This document shows positions 21,872-32,639 of a DNA stretch of 64,000 nucleotides, piece after piece (the stretch's first letter is position 1; every line of letters starts with the position of its first letter). This DNA is from Linum tenue (lineage: Eukaryota > Streptophyta > Magnoliopsida > Malpighiales > Linaceae), in NCBI GenBank assembly GCA_946122785.1, contig CAMGYJ010000002.1, positions 11,296,839 to 11,360,838 on the forward strand, in the 5' to 3' direction. A program made the position numbers and the translations under genes. The notes beneath the pieces are model-generated. The model searched no databases. It worked only from the letters and a program-made list of their open reading frames with translations, and was not told the DNA's origin.

Positions 21872-23551
21872 TCACTCTTGAGGTACAGCTTTAGGTGGTG
21901 GCCATGCACCCGACGGGTACAACCACCGGCATTGGTCAGCTCGACCTGGCCATCCGGCAGGATGCAAGCGAGTGAGTACTCGGATGGCCAGGGTGGTCCT
22001 GGTGCGGGGGGGGGGGGGGGGGGGGGGTGGAACCAGCTCGTAGTGGTCTCCAACCTTCTTCCGAGTAGGCCTAGGCACCTGCTGCTTCGGCCGCCACTCC
22101 TCTTTGAGCTTTTTATTTGGTGGGGAGGCTGGAGGGAGCGGCGGCGAAGGAGGGAGAGGGGGATCCTGCAAAATGGGAGATGGAGAAGGATACACGACAT
22201 GCTCGTGTACCTGGTCAGAAATAGCATGCATAGGTGTGACAGAAATCATAGCACAGTGATCAAACTCAGTCACAGAAAAAGTAGCATGTTCATTCCCAGC
22301 ACGCATGATCAGTTTACCATCATGCACATCAATAAGTGCCTTGGCGGTGGCAAGAAATGGTCTCCCTAAAATCAAAGGCACATCCACATCATCATTTATA
22401 TCTAGAATAACAAAATCAACAGGATATGTGAATGCACCCACTTTAACAAGCAGATCCTCTATGATACCCCTAGGATGCACAACGGATCGGTCAGCTAGTT
22501 GAATGCTCATCCTAGTAGGGCTAAGTTCACCTAGGTCTAGATTTTTGAACAATTTGTATGGCATGACATTAATGCTAGCGCCTAGGTCCGCCAAGGACTT
22601 TCCTACATGCATGCTGCCAATAGTAAGAGGGATAGTGAAACTCCCTGGATCCTTGCGCTTTTCGGGCAGCTTGTTCTGCATGACAGCAGAACACTCCTCG
22701 CTCAGCAGCACTGTCGAGAGATCCCCAAGTTTCTTCTTGTTGGTGCAGAGATCTTTCATGAACTTTGCGTACTTGGGCATCTTCGACAGTGCCTCCACAA
22801 AAGGTACGCTGATGTTGAGCTGCTTCAACATTGCCATGAACTTGGCAAACTCAGTCTCCAGCTTGTCTTTGTGTAGGCGAGTGGGGAAGGAAAGCTGGGG
22901 TACATGCTCCTTAATCATTGGTTGTGGCTTGGGAGCAAGGGCTTCCTTCTCCACCCGCACTTCTGCATCACCGGCTGGAAGTGCTGAAGCAGGTAGTGGT
23001 TCCTCCTGCCTGGTCGGGGCAGGATCAACTGATGTAGGCATGCCGCTCCTGGTGAAAATGGCATCCAGCTGCTTGGGGGGCTCCCGAGGATTGGGGATGG
23101 TGGTGGCAGGTAGAGTCCCCGGGGCCCGGGCAGTAAGTTGGCGCGCTAGGGCACCTACTTGGTGCTGTAAATCTTGCAGAATAGCACCCTGGTTCCTCTG
23201 TCCTGCCTCCAGAGAGGCTATGCTCTGGTCCACCCTCATGAAATTCGCCTGGCTGGTGGTCATGAATGTCGCCAAAATATTCTTCAGATCAGCCATCTGA
23301 TTATCTGGAGCTGCGGCTGCTGGAGGTTGGGCAAACTGGTGCTGGGGCTGCTGGAATGGCTGCCCCTGCCTAGGCTGGTAGAGCTGCTGCTGTGGTGGTG
23401 GCCCCTGCCTAGCCTGGAAGGGCTGTCTCTGCTGAAAACCACCCGCTGGCGCTGGGAAACCAGGTGGTTTGTTGGTGTTGCTGCTCCAGGCAAAGTTAGG
23501 ATCATCAGCATTCCTAAAGCGTAGTATAGCGGGTCGGGTATTTATTGTCAA
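21872..23551 (-). CDS. Gag C-terminus and aspartic protease fragment
   Basis: The frame is open for 559 codons. A Gln/Pro-rich stretch (about residues 30-90) is followed by a helical region and the conserved Athila/Tat block LSFPTRLHKDKLETEFAKF ... ISVPFVEALSKMPKYAKFMK. The protease comes next, with catalytic motif LADLGASINVMP (about residue 310), then RSVVHPRGIIEDLLVKVG, PVDFVILDIND and LILGRPFLATAKALIDV. The protease normally matures Gag-Pol in virus-like particles. The first codons lie in the LTR and the Gag N-terminus is missing, so no authentic start exists. A G20 run on the plus strand near 22009-22028 encodes a proline tract and may be a slippage site. The last 60 or so codons look like non-coding read-through. 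Confidence 0.8.
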   Translation of the reverse strand: MTINTRPAILRFRNADDPNFAWSSNTNKPPGFPAPAGGFQQRQPFQARQGPPPQQQLYQPRQGQPFQQPQHQFAQPPAAAAPDNQMADLKNILATFMTTSQANFMRVDQSIASLEAGQRNQGAILQDLQHQVGALARQLTARAPGTLPATTIPNPREPPKQLDAIFTRSGMPTSVDPAPTRQEEPLPASALPAGDAEVRVEKEALAPKPQPMIKEHVPQLSFPTRLHKDKLETEFAKFMAMLKQLNISVPFVEALSKMPKYAKFMKDLCTNKKKLGDLSTVLLSEECSAVMQNKLPEKRKDPGSFTIPLTIGSMHVGKSLADLGASINVMPYKLFKNLDLGELSPTRMSIQLADRSVVHPRGIIEDLLVKVGAFTYPVDFVILDINDDVDVPLILGRPFLATAKALIDVHDGKLIMRAGNEHATFSVTEFDHCAMISVTPMHAISDQVHEHVVYPSPSPILQDPPLPPSPPLPPASPPNKKLKEEWRPKQQVPRPTRKKVGDHYELVPPPPPPPPRTRTTLAIRVLTRLHPAGWPGRADQCRWLYPSGAWPPPKAVPQE

Positions 23552-24799
23552 CCCGGGTCCTAGATGTGATGACTACTCGGTGAATTCTCGTTATCTAGCA
23601 GTGAACTTTTAGTGCAAACTCAAGCAAACAAAAACACAAAACAAGTAAACGGTTGTTGTCAAGTCAAGAGAGGTCACCCGGATATGGATCCCCCTAGACT
23701 GCAGTTAAGTCGGATTGCAATTTACCAAGTTCAGTTTTCATGAAAGTTATACTGCGGGTTCTTAATTAGCCTGAAGTCTCGACTAAAGGTCTCCAGACCC
23801 TCCCAATCTGAGTTTCTAGCGGGCGACTAACCTCCACCGAAGTAAACAGATTGAGGCCCTAACGAACCAAACCTCCACTACCGAATTGAATTCAGTACAG
23901 AATAGCGAATTGGTTCCTCGACTAAAGTCACCAATTCGCCACCTTCAATTAAGGGTACTCTATCAACCTATGCAGATATTCTCATTCTAGGTCAAAGCAG
24001 AAACAACAGGAATTTGATCAGGATTCAAGTCATTCAATCATTCAAACCTCAATCAAATATAATCAATTCACAAACTCTGTACTTGGGTTCATACAATCAG
24101 ACCTAGCATACAAATCTAGGGTTCCCCATACCCAGATGAATGGGGGAACTACTCTATAGAGAAAGAAGCAAAAGCAGATTCAGACGCGGAAATCATACTG
24201 TGAAGACGGATTTCTGCTCCTGGACGTTTAATCGCACTTCTCCAAGCTCAAGCCGGGCTCCAATGGTGATGAAGATCGATCTATGGCGCTTGGGAACTCT
24301 ATTTCGTCGCTTTCTCTCTCTAGGTATCGCTTTCTCTCTCAAAAACTCGGAACCCTTCAATGTTGGCCTTCTTTCTCCTTAAATTGACTGCCTGGTCGCG
24401 ATACCCGGTCGAAATACCCGGTCGGGTATTCTGGGTTTCGACCGGGTATATGCAAAACGCGCCGCTTTGGTGGAGCTAAAATCCCTGGTCACTTTCCAAA
24501 ATCCCCGACCGGGGATTTATGTCATCTGCCCGGGCCCCTCTCTGTTTCTCGGGCGCCCAAAACAGTGAATACCCGGTCGGGTATTTGGCCACCTGACCGG
24601 GTATTTTCCTCCTGCAGCTCACTTTGTCCCAACTTCGCTCCTTTCGACCCAGAACTCGTTTCTCCGCCTCGATTTCAACGCCGGGACCTGAAATATGACA
24701 TAAACACATACCCTAGCGTGAAATCGGCTTAAAACGCTAGAATCCACATTTCAAACGGTCCAGAATGGGGTGAAAACATGTGTAATTATTAGTCTATCA
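23511..24799 (-). repeat. 5' LTR of the Athila/Tat-type element
   Basis: It is about 98% identical to the 3' LTR. Its inner edge (23511, read as CGCTTTAGGAA on the minus strand) abuts gag codons, whereas a leader and tRNA primer-binding site would be expected. Confidence 0.88.
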
Positions 24800-25640
24800 A
24801 GATGCACATCAGCAAGAATGTGTTGGCGCAAGTACTAGAGGCTCCAAACGAGGCGCAGAGTTCTTCACCACATTCTCTCCTACAACATTCTGCCAAAGGG
24901 TGGACATCGGGAGACAGTCACCTACTTCGACATGGAGCTCCTCACCAACCTACTGTTAGACGAGAAGGTGAACTTGCCATACTTGATCTTTAACCACATG
25001 CTTACTGCTGCAGAGAGTTCAAACAGGAATCTTCCCTATGGGATGATCCTCACTTTGCTATTTGAGCATTTTAATGTGAATTTAAGTGGTGAGGTGGGGT
25101 TAAAAATCTAAAGGCAGGAGTTCTATACAGTTTCATCTCTGAAAAAGATGGGCTTTGAGCTGCGTAATGGTGAGTATGTCCGAATCAATGCTCATGGTGC
25201 CAAGGTGGTGATGATGATGATGATGATGATGGGGATGATGATGGTGATGAAGGAGCCGGAGACGAGCCAATGCCGCAGGCACAGAGTTCAACTCCACCGA
25301 TCACCTTAGAGCGTGTGTGGGAGCGCATGGATGGCATGTACGAGTACATGGGCCAGATGTCCACCCAGATGACTGGAATGTACGACTACATGGGGCAAAT
25401 GACCGCCCAGATGAGCACAATGCAGGTGACCGTGAATGAGATGCGAGATGAGTGTCGATCTTTCAGCGGAAGATATATGCATCCCACCACATCTGACCAC
25501 CGTCATGCTAGCACCACCAATGAAGAAAATGTGGATGAGGGAGAGAGGGGACATGAGTCGGAACTCGAATATTTTAGATTGTGTGTTTTTATATTTAAGT
25601 GGTCAAAACGATTGTTGATTGTTATTTTGTTGTTTTAGTT
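24800..25640 (+). pseudogene. Third MULE gene, 3' part, downstream of the retrotransposon
   Basis: The frame containing GHRETVTYFDMELLTNLLL, VNLPYLIFNHMLTAA and NRNLPYGMILTLLFEHFNV matches the second half of the same plant transposon protein domain begun at 18857. A stop near 25110, a GAT-rich slippage tract (25206-25250) and a frameshift follow. The end (25270-25600) has two near-repeats of the MYEYMGQMSTQMTGM type, likely a coiled coil, then an acidic tail. Start codons within it are not real starts. Confidence 0.55.
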
Positions 25641-26201
25641 TTTTTATTTTATGTGTGAACAGTTATGATTTCTGTTTTATTGAATTTCTTGTTAGTTTGT
25701 TTAGTTGTTATATATGCTATGAATTGATGAGTCCTTGTTATCATTATTTATGACTATTTATGATGGTTTGAAACATTATTTATACGAGCAAAAGAACCAC
25801 ACAAATCGACATACATAAGCAAAAAAGACACGGGGCATAGGTTGACTTTCTTGTATTCGGTCGACCTCGTACCGAATTAGGTCGACCTCGAAACCAACAC
25901 TTGATCTTCATTTTACGTCAAATTATTGGACAGATTGATAGAACACTTATCTTCTATCTGGTCGACCGCTTTCCTTATCTGGTCGACCATTTTGTTAATA
26001 AGTGCCATCAAGTGGTCGACCTATGTACCTTTTCGGTCAACCATGTTGTTTCTGACGCCAACGAAATGGCCGACTGAGGTTTTATTCCGGTCAACCAAAA
26101 ATAACAACTTAAACTAGGTGCGGTCGACCAGGTGGTCGTTGAAGTCGACCGCAATGATTTCTCGTGCTGTCCAAATTAGTCAATTCGGTCGACCGCCTTC
26201 A
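25641..26201. promoter_or_regulatory. Right subterminal GGTCGACC region
   Basis: About twelve exact or near GGTCGACC motifs lie between 25858 and 26212, for example at about 25859, 25879, 25959 and 25980, again often 20-22 bp apart. The 25641-25857 part is AT-rich 3' UTR-like sequence with no motif. No gene is seen. Confidence 0.55.
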
Positions 26202-26261
26202 GGATTAGGTCGATCGAAAAGTCCATGTCACGGTGACATGCATGTCATAGTAGGCATACCC
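26202..26261 (-). repeat. Right TIR of the 16.5-kb MULE
   Basis: The reverse complement matches the left TIR at about 52 of 60 positions. The last base before the 9-bp duplication is 26261. The inner end holds GGTCGATC, another variant of the GGTCGACC motif. Confidence 0.88.
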
Positions 26262-26270
26262 AAAAATTTA

Positions 26271-26469
26271 TAGCATTAAGATAATTGAAGAAATCTCAAA
26301 TATTGTAAATTTAATAAACCTGGAAAATCTCTCAAATGCATCACCCGAAGACGCTTATAACAATTTCAACAAGTTTGATGGTCATTAACAATTTATTTTT
26401 CTTTGTTTATAAATTACTCATTTCCTTCTGAAGTCATCTATAAGAATAAGTAAAATAATAAATCTTATG
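26271..26469 (-). pseudogene. Helitron transposase remnant (copy 1, upstream part)
   Basis: On the minus strand this piece aligns with 34980-35170 of copy 2, sharing strings such as CGTCTTCGGGTGATGC and TTTTCCAGGTTTAT (copy 2 reads CTTTCCAGGTTTAT). It therefore continues the 8639-9748 fragment across the 16.5-kb MULE insertion. No usable frame remains. It is cut at 26470 by a LINE poly(A) tail. Confidence 0.6.
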
Positions 26470-26517
26470 TTTTTTTTTAACAAAAGATAATCATGTATTG
26501 ATTTAAAAAATAGATAG

Positions 26518-29500
26518 TTACATCCTGGAGATAAGCGAGGACTGAAAATCGAAGAAACGACTCATAGTCCGGTACAAAGAGAGGGCCTTTCTAGCCACCT
26601 TATGGGCTACCCTATTACTACTCCGACCTACAAATCGAACACTAAATCCAGGGTTGGAAAAATAATGCACAATTTCTTCAAGAATAGCACCCATCTGGTT
26701 GTCTCTTATGTCGGCCCGCCTGATTTTATCGATGATCACCTTGGAATCCCCTTCAAATCTTATCTCCGTGAATCCATGGTCTAGAAACCAAAGAATATCC
26801 TCACGGAGAACAAGTAGTTCCACCACCATGGGGTCATCAATTATATGGAATTGAACCCCATTAGACATAGGATGTCCCTAGTCGGGGTCATGAGAACCAA
26901 CCCTCCCGCCGAATGAGATCCACTCCTAGTAGCCCCATCCCACATACAAACACTCCCAGTAGGTCCCGCCGGCCCGGTTGTTGTACCACAGGAAAAGAGG
27001 TCTGAAGAGCTTTATCCACCGACAGCCTCACCCATTCCTCATATTGCTGAGTAAACTGACGCATCAAAGCAGGGAACCCAAACTGCTTGCCTTCAAAGAC
27101 CACCCAGTTACGAGACAGCGAGATCCGCCATAGGACGGCGACAACTGCCACGAAAAGTGTCGACTGTTGAATTAAAGCCATCATCCTTTCAAGAAACAGA
27201 GGGAATGTATGGCAAGGTAACCCCTCCCCTAGGTATTCCTGTCCCGGATAACCCCAAAGGGCACGTGCCACCGGACAATCAAGAAACAAATGTTCAATAG
27301 TTTCAGGACCATCCCAGCAAACCAGACATCGTGGAAGCACCGAGACTTTTTTACAAATGAGGGCTTCAGTGGTGGGTAAGATCCGATTTAGGATCTGCCA
27401 GACAAATACCTTTATCTTGGAGGGACTATTAGCCTCCCACAACCGAATCCAACTGGAGATCACACCAACGCCCCTCCCCTTAACAAATCACCTCAACAAC
27501 TGATGGGTCACCCCCGACTGGTAAAACCTGAGGATTATATCGTGGGGGATCAAGCTGGAGCTGAGGTATCTAGGTGGAGTGAAGCAGAGATGCCAATCGC
27601 CCTTTCCCAATTTGTCATCTTAATCCCATCTCCAATAATTTTCGACCAAACATGATACTTTGCCAACCCCATGAAGGGCGAGAGCGAGCCTTAGCATTTA
27701 GGAAGTGCCCAGTGGGAAAATACTTGCCTTTATAGACTTGGGCAAGGAGTGATTGGGGCTCAAAAAGGGTACGCCATCCAATTTGGCTAAAAGAGTCTGA
27801 TTAAAATGCTCAAACCGGTGAAATCCCAGCCCCCCATCATGCTTACTCCTACACATGTCATGCCAGGACATCCACCGAATTCTCGAATGGCCCTCGTTAG
27901 CACCACACCAGAATCGGGCAACATGTTTATCCAATAGACGACAGAGAGAGAGAGAGAGGCATTTTGAAACAGGACATCATATGCAACGGTAAAGCCAAGG
28001 CAATAGACTTAATCAGAGTTTCCTTAGCCGCCCAAGATAATGTCCTCTTCTTCCATCCCTAGAGTCGCTCCAATAATTTATCCTCCAAATACCGGAATGT
28101 CTCCATTTTAGATCGAGCAATCAAAGTAGGAAGACCCAGGTATTTATCATGGACCCCTACTGCTCCAACCCCCAGAATCGTAGCTAAGAATTCTTGGTCT
28201 GGGAGAGCAATATTTTTGCTATAGCATACCGTTGATTTTGCCAAATTCACTACTTGGCTACTAAGCTCCTCATACTCATTCAAGACCTCAATCAAATTTT
28301 CACATTCCTGGAGCATGCCACGCAGGAATAGATAAGAATCATCGGCAAAAAACAAGTGTGAGATCCGGGGGGCACGAGGGGCCACTTTAACCCCCGCCAA
28401 ACGTTTCTCCGAAATAGCCTTCCGCAGGAGAGCTGTAAACCCCTCTGTGCAGAGCACAAACAAAGAGAAGGGATAGAGGATCCCCTTGGCGTAACCCCTT
28501 GGTGGGAATGAAGTAACCCGACGGGGTACCGTTCATCAGCACAGAAAATGACAAAGATCAGAGACACTCATGTATCCATCCTTGCCAGACTGAGTTAAAT
28601 CCCATCTTGTCCAAACCCGCAAGAAGAAAAGGCCATTCGACTCTATCATAGGTCTTTTCCATGTCAACCTTTAGAGTCATGTGCCCTTTCATTCCTTGCG
28701 TTTTGATTTTCAAGTAGTGCATTAACTCATGCCCAAGGAGGATGTTCTCAACAATTTGACGCTCCCGAATAAACGCATTTTGACCCGCCAAGACAATGTG
28801 TGGTAAGAGGCATAACAGTCGTTCAACCAAGATTTCGGTTATGATTTTATAAACAAATTGACATAAACTGATTGGTCGCAATTGCCTCATAGACTCCACA
28901 TTATCCAGTTTGGTGATTAATGTGAGCCAGGTATGATTGAAGCTACCGAGCATCCTACTAGTTGTAAAGAACAAGCAGACTGCTTCAATCACCGAGTTCC
29001 CCACAATCTCCCAGAAGGCCTTGAAGAATTTACCCGTGAAGCCATCCGACCCGGGGGCCTTTTTCGATCCTATAGCAAATACAATTTTACGCACCTCATT
29101 AGGGAGTACTGCAACCATCAGACCGACATTCATTTTCGGGGTAACACTATGAGCAATAGGCAGAGCAGCTACATGGTCTCGCATATTCAGAACCTGATTC
29201 TCTGACATAGGGCTTATCAGAGAGAAGGAGCGCCTGATGATCCGATCCCTGATCCGTAAAGTGTTTGGCCAGGGTATCAGGGAATCAATCAAGCCAGGCT
29301 TGGGAGCACAGAGCCTTGTCCAGCCTCTCACGAATACAAGACGTCCCCATCCGTTTGTTCGTCCAGGTGAATTGATCCCCCTGGTATCCTGGGTCAAGGA
29401 GGCCCAAATTTTGAACAAAATTACGCAAGCTAATAGATTGCTAAGCGCTCCATTGATTACCTCCATCCTTCTCACTCTCATGCAGAGTAGTGTTAAAATC

Positions 29501-29920
29501 ACCTATGATAACATACAGAACTTGGATGTCATCACAGAGTTCCTGGAGATGATCCAGCTGGGTGGCTCTTATTGCGACATTACAACTAATGTAAACATAG
29601 ATCACCACATACGAAAAGTCCACTTCATTAACTTGAACACAAATACAGAAGTTGGAATGAAAAAACACCGAAGCATCAACTTCGGGGGACCAAGCCACAA
29701 CTAAACCACCTGATGCGTCGACCGCATCAACAACAAAAAAAAAAAAACAAGAAGAAGAATCAAAACCTAAACCACGCATACGGCGGGAAACTACTCTATG
29801 TCTCGATCGTGTTTCTGAGAAAAATACGAGATCCGATTTATTGGAATGAACTAAACTGACAGCTGTTTGGAATGTGAGGGATGGTCCAATTCCTCTCACA
29901 TTCCAGGCCAGAAGCCTCAT
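26518..29920 (-). pseudogene. LINE ORF2: endonuclease, RT, zf-RVT and RNase H
   Basis: It begins MRLLAWNVRGIGPSLTFQ, the conserved start of plant L1 endonuclease, and contains VIIGDFNTTLHESEK (29525-29480). The reverse transcriptase follows (29080-28060) with GSDGFTGKFFKAFW, RPISLCQFVYKIITEILVER and the catalytic SHLFFADDSYLF. The zinc-binding region is at 27463-26890 and RNase H at 26868-26518 (LLVLREDILWFLDHG, FEGDSKVIIDKI, NRVAHKVARKALSLY). The protein would nick target DNA and copy LINE RNA into it. Frameshifts and stops separate every block. Confidence 0.8.
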
Positions 29921-31879
29921 TTTGAAACTTCTGTTGATTCCACGAATTGTTTTTTCAGAGTGGGAGGTTCACCCATGCCCCCCCCCCCAAACCTCCAGTG
30001 GTCGCTTCCGAGATCCAATTGCTGGGTTCATAATATTAGACCAATATTCATCCAAGCTCGAGCGAATTTCACCCTCATCTCCTGATTGTTATTCCCTAGG
30101 TGTAGTCCCCGCAAGGATCTCCTCAAAGCATGGAACTGACTTTCTGTCCTCCTAAGCAATAGTTAGGTCGGCTTCTAAAGCCGCCACTACTTTGTTAACA
30201 TGACCTGAGGAGACATGAATCGGCTTTTTCTCAACTCTACTTGGGAGACGTTTTTTAATCTCAAAGCAAGGTTTCTCTTCTTCCGATTCCGCAAAGTAAG
30301 GCTCCTCATTGAGGTTAGCGGCAGTTCCTTCCTTCAACACATGGTTCGGCCTTATGTCAGGGGAGAGAGTGGCTCCCTTATCCTTTTCAATATCCTTGAC
30401 AAGTTCTTCGTTATAGGACTACTCCGCTGTAGGGATAGGGCGTCCACTAGTGCGGTTAGTATTCTTTGGCAAGGGAGTCGGCTGGAGATCAGGTAGTGTA
30501 GGAGGCTGAGCATTAGCTACCCGCTCACTACGTCTCAGCTGCTACCCTGCCATTCTCCCGACGGCCTCGCTACCCTTCCTCCGAGGATCATGCATACGTT
30601 CCTTCATGTGTTGCGGCTGGTCACCATGCAACTCATCGCCATCAAAAGCATATCTGCCATGGCTCAAATCATCATCGTCCGAGTCATTCTCCAGAATGAG
30701 TCGCTCTCTCCGAGTCTGCTCAAGCACCTCCATCACGGCATCGTCACCAGCCAGTTAGGTCGAAGCATTACCCAGTTGGCAGTCCTGCCGCGGCCGGGGA
30801 TCATGGTCACATCCCAGGGAGAGAGTAGGGTCCTCAACTGGGCCTTTCCTTTGCAGCTTACGAAGCCCACCACCAAGACGGACTGCATGTGATTTATGGA
30901 CTGGAAAGCCTCGTGGGCTGAGCTGCTTAACCTTGGGTTTCTCGATGGCCTGAGGCGGACTTGGCTTCGCCATTTGAGGAGCCTGGTTTCTTGCTTCGTC
31001 ACGGTGTGGCTGCCAGTTCCGCACCGAGGTCTTCACAAACTCACCAGGGTTCTTATTAGTCTCGCGGCCACGGGTAATACTCTCATTTCCGTCCTCATGA
31101 TGTCGCACCTGCCTATTAACCCAGACAAAATTCCGAGCATCCCTAAAGCTAGGGTTCTCCACTTCCTCATCGTAAATTTTTCTCCCTAGCTTTTTCGTAG
31201 ACTTGTGGGGCCCAAATTTTTCTTTCCCATTCGGTGGATAAAATGTGCAATCACGGCGCGAGTGTCCCTATCGGCCACAGTGAGAACAAAAGGTTTGGAG
31301 ATATTCATATTCCAGGCGTACCCAAAAGCATCCGATTTCTTCACTGACCACCATGAGTTGAGACCGCAGTGGTTTAGTGAAATCGACCAATGCACGCACT
31401 TTCACAAAGCTTTCACGCGTATCTTTGTAGGGGAAAACAGCAGCTTCTAAGAATTGACCAATAGTGGGAGACACTATTTTACGTCCGAATTGTTTGGTAC
31501 AACAGTCCTCCTTCACATCTCAGAGTTGGATGCGGAAGGGGGCGATAGCCAGTTCATCAAAGATCATCTTATCGATCGTTGGCGTCCAGGAGCGAAGATT
31601 GAACAGTTTGTCCTTGATCACCCAGGGGGTCCGCTTCAAGACCCATATCTTTGCTTCTTCATTTAGTATCACGATTTCGAGCAGGCCAAGTTTGGTTCGT
31701 GTTACCCTTAGCTGGCCCCTCACTTGCCAAGCCGCACTCATCTCATCCCTTAACTCCACATTCGTGAGTTGGCTATCAGTGAACAATATTCCCAATAACG
31801 TACGGGATGCACGGAATTTTGTTGATTGGACCTCCTCAAGGGAGAATTCGACAACCTGATCGTCAGCTACATGAGCCAT
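29921..31879 (-). pseudogene. LINE ORF1, DUF4283 plus CCHC-type protein
   Basis: The product starts MAHVADDQVVEFSLEEVQ and reads through a DUF4283-like domain (WVLKRTPWVIKDKLFNLRSW). A zinc-knuckle region follows, with TFCSHCGR and GHSRRDCTF separated by a stop codon. A long basic and acidic tail follows (for example ENDSDDDDLSHGRYAFDGDE). It would bind LINE RNA as the nucleic-acid chaperone of the retrotransposition particle. At least four frame breaks (near 31265, 30735, 30540 and 30150) make it a pseudogene. Confidence 0.7.
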
Positions 31880-32639
31880 TGTCTTCGCCTGAAACGAAGA
31901 GGGAGGAGAAATCAAGGTGTGGCGCAAGGCCACTTTCATAGTGCCCTGGGTGTGAGTAAGACACGACGCAAGGGAAGGAGGGGAAATTCAAATTGTCAAC
32001 AAAGATGGTTCAGGAAACGGGCTAGAACAGGGGAATGAACTTAAGGATATGTTCACCAAACCTAAAGTAGTCCCGCTAGCAGGTAGCTGCTGCAAGGGAT
32101 CTGCTCCTCTATCTTCACCTAGTAACGTCTCTTGTTTAGTGGAACGAGACGAACTTAGGGGAGAAGTAGTTATATAGACGAGAGGAACAGAAGACCCCTT
32201 ATTGAGCCGCAAGACCTGCCAGCCGAACTCCTCTCTTAGAACTCGATAGCATGGTTGTCAAACCGGGGTCGAACCGGGTCTGGCCGGAACCGGGCACTAA
32301 AAGGGTCAGAACCGGCCATAATTAGAGCTGGCCGGTAGCCGGTCAAAATTGGTGTCTGAACGGACTGATCCGGCTACCGGTTTTGAGGAAAATGGCGTCG
32401 TTTTTGGCTTCTATCGGGTCCGCCGTTCCCAAATCTCCTCCCTCGTCGAGCCCAGCAAGCAGAGCAGAGAACACCTGCGGCAACAACCAACACAGCAGCC
32501 GCTCGCCATCGGCGCTCCCCTCGTCGCGCCACGTCGGCGCTCCACTCGCCACTCCTCGCCGGCGCTGCCCTCTTCTCGACCCAGCTCTGCGCTTCCTCGC
32601 CTTCGGACTCCTCGACCCAGGTCCCTAGCACGTCGACCC

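Larger units (their letters stand above)
19261..24799 (-). mobile_element. Deleted Athila/Tat-type Ty3/gypsy retrotransposon
   Basis: Two direct LTRs (19261-20553, 1293 bp; 23511-24799, 1289 bp) differ by about 25 substitutions and a 4-bp indel by eye, around 2%. On the minus strand the LTR starts TGATAGACTAATAATTACAC, preceded by a polypurine tract (GTGTGGGGGAGTT, 20554-20566). The interior (2957 bp) encodes only the Gag C-terminus and protease; RT, RNase H and integrase are absent. The 5' LTR joins the middle of gag directly, with no primer-binding site. No matching 5-bp target duplication is visible. It sits inside the third gene of the MULE. Confidence 0.85.
9758..26261 (+). mobile_element. 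16.5-kb Ulp1-carrying MULE (Kaonashi-like) with GGTCGACC clusters
   Basis: A perfect 9-bp duplication AAAAATTTA (9749-9757 and 26262-26270) flanks 60-bp TIRs (9758-9817 and 26202-26261, about 52 of 60 matching). It contains a Ulp1/C48-like gene, a FAR1-type MULE transposase and a third transposon-type gene, all plus strand, and a nested 5.5-kb gypsy element (19261-24799). MULEs carrying Ulp1-like genes are known as Kaonashi/KI-MULEs, which are generally described as lacking long TIRs; this one has clear 60-bp TIRs. The palindrome GGTCGACC recurs dozens of times outside the exons. All three genes are broken, so the copy is non-autonomous. Confidence 0.9.
4449..26469 (-). mobile_element. Degenerate Helitron, copy 1, heavily interrupted
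   Basis: Read on the minus strand, the element ends at 4449 with CTAG followed by T. The hairpin CCGGC/GCCGG (4461-4465 with 4472-4476) lies just inside. About 25 of 31 terminal positions match the 3' end of Helitron copy 2 (41424-41455). Transposase remnants on this strand lie at 26271-26469 and 8639-9748. They are separated by the 16.5-kb MULE, whose 9-bp target duplication shows it inserted into this Helitron. The 5' end is not identified; it would lie beyond the LINE starting at 26470. The 4460-5900 stretch is decayed Helitron body with no clear gene. Confidence 0.6.
26470..32235 (-). mobile_element. Near full-length, decayed L1-type LINE
   Basis: On the minus strand the order is 5' region (about 32235-31900), ORF1 (about 31879-29921), ORF2 (29920-26518) and poly(A), seen as T9 at 26470-26478. 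The 3' end lies in Helitron copy 1. The 5' end is placed only approximately and no target duplication was found. It belongs to the same family as the fragment at 55432-57078, sharing PRC-VCW and EHLFLDCP motifs and similar RNase H domains. Confidence 0.8.

Noticed and set aside
22503..23300. Long plus-strand open frame (265 codons)
   Set aside because: It is the antisense shadow of the Gag-protease frame; the minus-strand product has conserved protease motifs and this one has none.
9818..26215. GGTCGACC (containing a SalI site) as a cloning or adapter artefact
   Set aside because: Sites are degenerate in places, sit in non-identical contexts, respect exon borders and recur in a second element with its own target duplication.
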